From: Coriobacteriaceae bacterium
GTDB lineage: Bacteria; Actinomycetota; Coriobacteriia; Coriobacteriales; Coriobacteriaceae
DNA: 49,371 bases
NCBI GenBank assembly: GCA_902399975.1
Contig: CABOHA010000006.1
Coordinates: 18,286 to 67,656 of the forward strand
Reading direction: 5' to 3'
The notes below the pieces were generated by a model, which worked only from the letters and a program-made list of their open reading frames with translations, searched no databases and was not told where the DNA came from. Shown piece by piece: positions 45,718 to 49,371 of the stretch. The position numbers and the translations under genes were made by a program. Numbering within the stretch: position 1 is the stretch's first letter; each line of letters begins with the position of its first letter.

Positions 45718-45756
45718 GTATGTATCTGCCGAATCGTTTTTTGCGGAAGGGATCCC

Positions 45757-46224
45757 ATGAACAGTGCAAGCGCCAAGCGTATCGACATCATCTCGGACAC
45801 CCACGGCTATTTATCGCCTGCGCTCTTGGATGAGCTTGAGGGCGCAGACCTGATCATCCACGCCGGCGACCTCACGTCAGAGATGGACTACGAGCACCTG
45901 TGCACCATCGCCCCTGTACGGGCCGTATTGGGCAACAACGATTACTACCGCGACTACGGCCCCGATGTAGACCGTCTTGCGCTCTTTACCTACGAAGGCC
46001 TCAAATTTGCCGTAGCCCACTACCGCGAAGACCTTCCGGTGGGATCCGTAGACGTAGCCATCAACGGCCACACCCACGTAACCAAAGAAGCCCAGGTGGG
46101 CCGCTGCCTAGTCCTCAACCCGGGCAGCGCCAGCTACCCCAGAGGCACCCGAGGCCCCACCATGGCCAGAATGCTCGTTAAAGACGGCAAGATCCTAAGC
46201 ACCAAGTTTATTGACTTGGAGTAA
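45757..46224 (+). CDS. YfcE/MJ0936-family metallophosphoesterase
   Basis: 155 residues with all motifs of the small metallophosphoesterase family: SDTHG, HAGD, GNND, a lone His and GHTHV. Such enzymes hydrolyse phosphodiesters or phosphomonoesters with Mn2+ or similar metals; the cellular substrate is usually unknown. GGAAGGG lies about 5 bases before ATG 45757. Confidence 0.9.
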   Translation: MNSASAKRIDIISDTHGYLSPALLDELEGADLIIHAGDLTSEMDYEHLCTIAPVRAVLGNNDYYRDYGPDVDRLALFTYEGLKFAVAHYREDLPVGSVDVAINGHTHVTKEAQVGRCLVLNPGSASYPRGTRGPTMARMLVKDGKILSTKFIDLE

Positions 46225-46233
46225 CCGCAACAA

Positions 46234-46263
46234 AAACGGGGGATGCAGATGCGTTCCCCGTTT
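46234..46263 (+). terminator. Terminator after the phosphoesterase
   Basis: AAACGGGGGA (46234-46243) pairs with 46254-46263 (10 bp, one G-T pair) and ends in TTT. Confidence 0.65.
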
Positions 46264-46380
46264 CCATTTGAGCCAATGGCCGAGCTTCAACAAAAACCTT
46301 AGACAACCCCGCCGCGGAGAACGGGGCCGCCGAGCCGCGAAGCGGCGAGCAACAACAACGGCTCGAACAATGTGACGGCA

Positions 46381-46524
46381 GGGAGGGTCTCCGGGGCCGA
46401 GGGCGGGGGGTTAAGTTTGTCGCGAGTTCCGCACGCAAAGGAAAGCACTTAATGTGCTTTCCGTCTTGCGCAGGACTGTAGAGCAGCAAACTTAACCCCC
46501 GCCCCCAGCCCCGGAGACCCTCCC
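46381..46524. repeat. 144-bp long inverted repeat with inner hairpin
   Basis: The outer 17 bases (46381-46397 and 46508-46524) are perfectly complementary; after a small internal loop the next 18-19 pair with one bulge (46401-46419 with 46487-46504). Inside lies a perfect 9-bp hairpin, GGAAAGCAC with GTGCTTTCC (46440-46462). It precedes the tRNA-Asp promoter and does not code. Total paired length is about 45 bp. Confidence 0.75.
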
Positions 46525-46557
46525 GGATGGCTCCAAAAAATTTTTTCAAAAAAGTTG

Positions 46558-46587
46558 TTGCGCGCCGGACAGACTTCTGTGTATACT
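46558..46587 (+). promoter_or_regulatory. Promoter of tRNA-Asp
   Basis: TTGCGC (46558-46563) and TATACT (46582-46587) with 18-base spacing, preceded by an A/T-rich UP-like stretch (AAAAAATTTTTT near 46535). It lies 46 bases before the tRNA. Confidence 0.7.
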
Positions 46588-46633
46588 AATCCCCGCAGCG
46601 CACGCGAGCGGAAACAAACGCGAACGCCTGCCT

Positions 46634-46711
<78 letters not shown>

Positions 46712-46720
46712 ACGCAATTA

Positions 46721-46747
46721 AAGCCACGTCTTCGGACGTGGCTTTTT
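46721..46747 (+). terminator. Terminator of tRNA-Asp
   Basis: AAGCCACGTC, loop TTCG, GACGTGGCTT (46721-46744), followed by TTT; a perfect 10-bp stem with a UUCG tetraloop. Confidence 0.92.
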
Positions 46748-46865
46748 GCGTTTGATGCACTTTGTTTCGATAGAACGATCGCCCTGGCGCATCTTCGCCC
46801 AGAATCCCCGCCCCTTCGGGAACGCAAGTAAAATCTAATAAGCATATCTGTCTAAACAACAGCTT

Positions 46866-46910
46866 TGTTGCGCAACACCTGTTCAACGAAGCAGGGGGTT
46901 AGGTTATACT
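46866..46910 (+). promoter_or_regulatory. Promoter of the Rrf2 gene with upstream palindrome
   Basis: TTCAAC (46882-46887) and TATACT (46905-46910) are 17 bases apart. Just upstream is the perfect palindrome TGTTGCGCAACA (46866-46877), also seen as TGTTGTGCAACA at 21775 and as GTTGCGCAAC at 21849. It may be the operator of the Rrf2 protein itself. Confidence 0.6.
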
Positions 46911-47069
46911 AAATTGCACTGTGGGCCGCATCTGATGCATTTCGCTCCAAGCGCGGCATTCAGTGGATATCCGATTTACCATTTGGATGTCCTGCGGTCA
47001 TTTAGCGTCTCGACACAAGCTCGGCCCCGGAGCTCGTTCGAGCTGTTCGTATTCCTTGAAAGGGGAAAA

Positions 47070-47555
47070 ATGGACATATCGAGGAAGACTGATTACGCCC
47101 TTCGTATGTTGGCGATGCTTGCCGAGGATCCGGAGCGTTTGCTTTCTGTTCGCACCGCTGCCGAAGAGGTCAATGTCCCGTATTCGTTTGCCCGCTCGAT
47201 TCAGCACGGTTTGGTCCAGGCCGGTATTGTGGAGAGCCTGCGTGGCGTCCACGGTGGCATGCGTCTCAAGGTCAGTCCGGACGACGTTACCATTCGTCAG
47301 GTCGTCGAGGCCGTTCAGGGCCCTATGGTTATGAATGATTGCACCGCACCCGATGGCGACTGTGCGCGCATGGGCACGTGCTGCTATCATCCCCTGTGGG
47401 CCGGAGCTCAAGCATTGATGCGCGACTACCTCGATTCCGTTTCGCTCGGCGACATCGTCGCTCACCGCCAGTTCCTGGCCGTCGATCCCAAGTTCGCCGA
47501 CCGCGAAGCGTTTCCCGAGTACGCCACCTGTGCGTATACATGCCGGGAGGAATAG
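47070..47555 (+). CDS. Rrf2-family transcriptional regulator with cysteine cluster
   Basis: 161 residues. An Rrf2 winged helix (about 1-80, MDISRKTDYALRMLAMLAE) is followed by CTAPDGDCARMGTCC near residue 92, a C-x6-C-x5-C-C arrangement like the Fe-S-binding loop of IscR/NsrR, and an extra C-x3-C at the C-terminus (TCAYTC). It probably binds a [2Fe-2S] or [4Fe-4S] cluster and senses NO, O2 or Fe-S demand. GAAAGGGG lies 5 bases before ATG; a longer upstream reading is not supported. The glycosylase gene follows after 21 bases. Confidence 0.88.
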   Translation: MDISRKTDYALRMLAMLAEDPERLLSVRTAAEEVNVPYSFARSIQHGLVQAGIVESLRGVHGGMRLKVSPDDVTIRQVVEAVQGPMVMNDCTAPDGDCARMGTCCYHPLWAGAQALMRDYLDSVSLGDIVAHRQFLAVDPKFADREAFPEYATCAYTCREE

Positions 47556-47576
47556 CGCCGCATAAGGAGCATAGAT

Positions 47577-48482
47577 ATGATTCAGGACCCCTTTCGTTCG
47601 ATGATTCGTTCGGAAGGGGTCCTGCGTTATCGCGACCTTCCGTGGCGCCGCACGCGCGATCCGTACATCATTTGGCTTTCCGAGGTCATGTTGCAGCAAA
47701 CACAGGTGCCACGCGTGGAGACGCGTATGCCGGCGTGGCTCGATCGCTTTCCGACCGTGCAGGCGCTTGCCCAAGCCGCGCCTTCCGATGTTTTGGACGC
47801 TTGGCAGGGCATGGGCTACAACCGACGCGCTCTGGCGCTCCACAAGGCCGCTCAGCGCGTTGTGGAGGACTGGGACGGTGAGTTTCCGCGCGAGACGCGT
47901 GACTTGGTCGCTCTGCCTGGTATTGGCCCGGCAACGGCGCAAGGTATCCGGTCGTTCGCGTTTGACCTTCCAGGCGTGTATCTGGAGACCAACGTGCGCA
48001 CGGTCTTTCTGCATCACTTCTTTCCCGATGTACCGGCTGTTCCCGACCGCGAGCTGGTGCCGCTGATTCAGGCGGCCTGTCCGGCGGTCCCCGGTGCGGC
48101 GACCGACGAGATCGCTCCCTTTGCCGTGCCGCTCGATGATGCCGACACGCCGCGCGCGTGGTATTACGCGTTGCTGGACTACGGCGCATATCTAAAAAAG
48201 ACGTTGCCCAATCCGTCCAGGCGCTCGGCGGGCTATAGCCGTCAATCAAAGTTTGAGGGCTCACGTCGCCAAAAGCGCGCGCATATCGTGCGCATGTTGC
48301 TGGCAGCGCGCGATGGCCAACCGGCGGGGATTACGCTTGCTGATGCCGTGGTGGGCGTTAACGATATGGAAGCGGCGGCTGGGCGCGGGCCGGTCGAGCG
48401 CGAGCTTGTCGCGGGCATTCTGGCCGACCTGGAGCGTGAGGGCTTTTGCCGAGCCGAGGGCGATCGCTGGCTGAGCATTTAG
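47577..48482 (+). CDS. mutY: MutY-like adenine DNA glycosylase lacking the Fe-S cluster
   Basis: 301 residues of the HhH-GPD superfamily. WLSEVMLQQTQVP carries the family's catalytic Glu, and LPGIGPATAQGI is the helix-hairpin-helix. Two features are odd. The position of the usual catalytic Asp (LDGNV in E. coli MutY) reads LETNV, so Asp is Glu. The four-cysteine Fe-S loop that normally follows the HhH domain is absent; only two unrelated Cys occur in the chain. The C-terminal NUDIX-like recognition domain is replaced by about 70 residues of a short helical, winged-helix-like end. The upstream gene is the Rrf2 regulator. Family membership is clear, but activity on A:8-oxoG is inferred only. 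Confidence 0.85.
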   Translation: MIQDPFRSMIRSEGVLRYRDLPWRRTRDPYIIWLSEVMLQQTQVPRVETRMPAWLDRFPTVQALAQAAPSDVLDAWQGMGYNRRALALHKAAQRVVEDWDGEFPRETRDLVALPGIGPATAQGIRSFAFDLPGVYLETNVRTVFLHHFFPDVPAVPDRELVPLIQAACPAVPGAATDEIAPFAVPLDDADTPRAWYYALLDYGAYLKKTLPNPSRRSAGYSRQSKFEGSRRQKRAHIVRMLLAARDGQPAGITLADAVVGVNDMEAAAGRGPVERELVAGILADLEREGFCRAEGDRWLSI

Positions 48483-48596
48483 CCCGTGGAAATCTGAAGA
48501 ACAGGATTGTAAGGTTTAGATTTCCGACATGAGGGCATCCTAAAGACGAGGCCGCTCGAAGCCTACGGGCGGCATGCGTTGAAGGGAAGTACACCT

Positions 48597-49136
48597 ATGG
48601 ATTTTGAGAATTCCCAAACCAAGAAGAACCTCGAGACCGCTTTTGCCGGTGAGTCCCAGGCACACACCAAGTATCGCTACTATGCCTCCAAGGCAAAGAA
48701 GGACGGCTACGTTCAGATCTCGAACATCTTTGCCGAGACGGCTGGCAACGAGTCCGAGCACGCCAAACTGTGGTTTAAGTATCTGCACGATGGCGCCGTC
48801 CCCGATACCCTGGACAATCTGCGCGATGCCGCCGCGGGTGAGAACTACGAGTGGACCACGATGTACGACGAGTTTGCCAAGACCGCCGAGGAAGAGGGCT
48901 TTGCCGAGATTGCCGCAAAGTTCCGGGGTGTCGCCGCCGTCGAGAAGGCCCACGAGGAGCGCTACAACAAGCTCGTCGAGCGCATCGAGTCGGGCGAGGT
49001 GTTTGAGCGTGAGGGCGTAAAGGTGTGGAAGTGCCTGAACTGCGGGCACCTGCACGTTGGTGCCGAGGCGCCTGAGGTGTGCCCGGTTTGTAACCACCCG
49101 AAGGCGTACTTTGAGGAGCAGGTGGTGAACTACTAG
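48597..49136 (+). CDS. rbr: Rubrerythrin
   Basis: 179 residues, full length. A four-helix ferritin-like domain carries ExxH pairs ([22 protein letters not shown]) for the di-iron site; a C-terminal rubredoxin domain has CLNCGH and CPVCNH. It reduces hydrogen peroxide in anaerobes. GAAGGGAA lies 8 bases before ATG 48597; the earlier TTG reading is not used. It is followed by a very long hairpin. Confidence 0.96.
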   Translation: MDFENSQTKKNLETAFAGESQAHTKYRYYASKAKKDGYVQISNIFAETAGNESEHAKLWFKYLHDGAVPDTLDNLRDAAAGENYEWTTMYDEFAKTAEEEGFAEIAAKFRGVAAVEKAHEERYNKLVERIESGEVFEREGVKVWKCLNCGHLHVGAEAPEVCPVCNHPKAYFEEQVVNY

Positions 49137-49156
49137 CGCTTGGCGCTGGCTGCTGC

Positions 49157-49254
49157 GGAGCGCAGGGCGGGAGGCCGGATCGCCTTCCCTCCCCGCTCAC
49201 GGCTCCGCAGGGTCGCGTTGAGGGAAGGCGATCCGGCCTCCCGCCCTGCGCTCC
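49157..49254. repeat. 98-bp perfect 35-bp inverted repeat after rubrerythrin
   Basis: 49157-49191 and 49220-49254 are perfectly complementary over 35 bases with a 28-base loop. An alternative, exclusive pairing exists: CTGCGGAGC (49153-49161) with GCTCCGCAG in the loop (49202-49210). No T-run follows. Confidence 0.85.
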
Positions 49255-49304
49255 GGCTTCGGGTCGTCGCGTGCTCGTTACTGAAAAGCTGATTAGAAGT
49301 TTGT

Positions 49305-49334
49305 GTGCCGCCCCTTTTGGGGCGGCACGTTTTT
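49305..49334 (+). terminator. Rho-independent terminator
   Basis: GTGCCGCCCC, loop TTTT, GGGGCGGCAC (49305-49328) then GTTTTT. A perfect 10-bp stem. Confidence 0.9.
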
Positions 49335-49348
49335 CAAGACTTTAGTCT

Positions 49349-49369
49349 GCTGGCCGCGCAGCGGCCAGC
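49349..49369. terminator. Perfect hairpin at the window end
   Basis: GCTGGCCGC and GCGGCCAGC (49349-49357 and 49361-49369) form a 9-bp stem with a 3-base loop. Possibly the terminator of a gene beyond the window on the other strand. Confidence 0.45.
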
Positions 49370-49371
49370 TT

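Overview
The window is about 60% G+C, densely coded, and reads as chromosome of a strictly anaerobic Coriobacteriia (Actinomycetota) bacterium, most like Collinsella. I infer this from gene content alone: a one-chain pyruvate:ferredoxin oxidoreductase, rubrerythrin, actinobacterial PASTA-kinase/FHA/phosphatase signalling, membrane-bound LuxR regulation and LytS/LytTR two-component pairs. No phage or transposase gene was found, but several intergenic regions hold elaborate inverted repeats.

Layout. 1-10200 is a minus-strand cell-envelope signalling operon: a membrane Ser/Thr kinase (8311-10164), an FhaA-like and an FhaB-like FHA protein, a PP2C phosphatase, a SEDS polymerase fused to a class B penicillin-binding protein in one chain, and a PknB-type PASTA kinase. 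10200-15913 (+) holds a repeat-rich spacer, a membrane LuxR regulator made of two tandem modules, two ABC permease subunits, their ATPase and an exported protein. 16019-21697 is a YcxB-like membrane protein (-), then dnaX, ybaB and recR (+), with a small DUF4160 gene pair and a membrane protein inserted between dnaX and ybaB. 21943-25631 (+) is a second phospho-signalling operon: an anchored Ser/Gly-linker protein, a kinase with an altered catalytic loop, and an FHA protein. 26034-29573 is pyruvate:ferredoxin oxidoreductase behind a long structured leader.

29852-31213 (-) is an AAA/DUF4143 ATPase preceded by three 34-bp repeats. 31906-37498 holds carbamate kinase, a 268-bp MITE-like element, a C39-like cysteine peptidase (-), an APC amino-acid permease and an amidohydrolase, suggesting amino-acid or peptide catabolism. 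37610-45660 has two paralogous LytS-type kinase/LytTR regulator pairs, enclosing a phospholipase-C-like protein, an MFS transporter and a glycosyltransferase that overlaps the second kinase. 45757-49136 holds a YfcE-type phosphoesterase, tRNA-Asp, an Rrf2 regulator with a cysteine cluster, a MutY-like glycosylase without Fe-S cysteines, and rubrerythrin; the last three fit an oxidative or Fe-S stress theme.

Most notable: the SEDS-PBP fusion; the double LuxR protein; the second kinase/FHA operon; the cluster-less MutY with Glu at the usual catalytic Asp; long intergenic inverted repeats at 29587, 32976, 46381 and 49157; and two shared operator-like motifs, TTGCATAAT (resembling actinobacterial ArgR half-sites) and GTTGYGCAAC.
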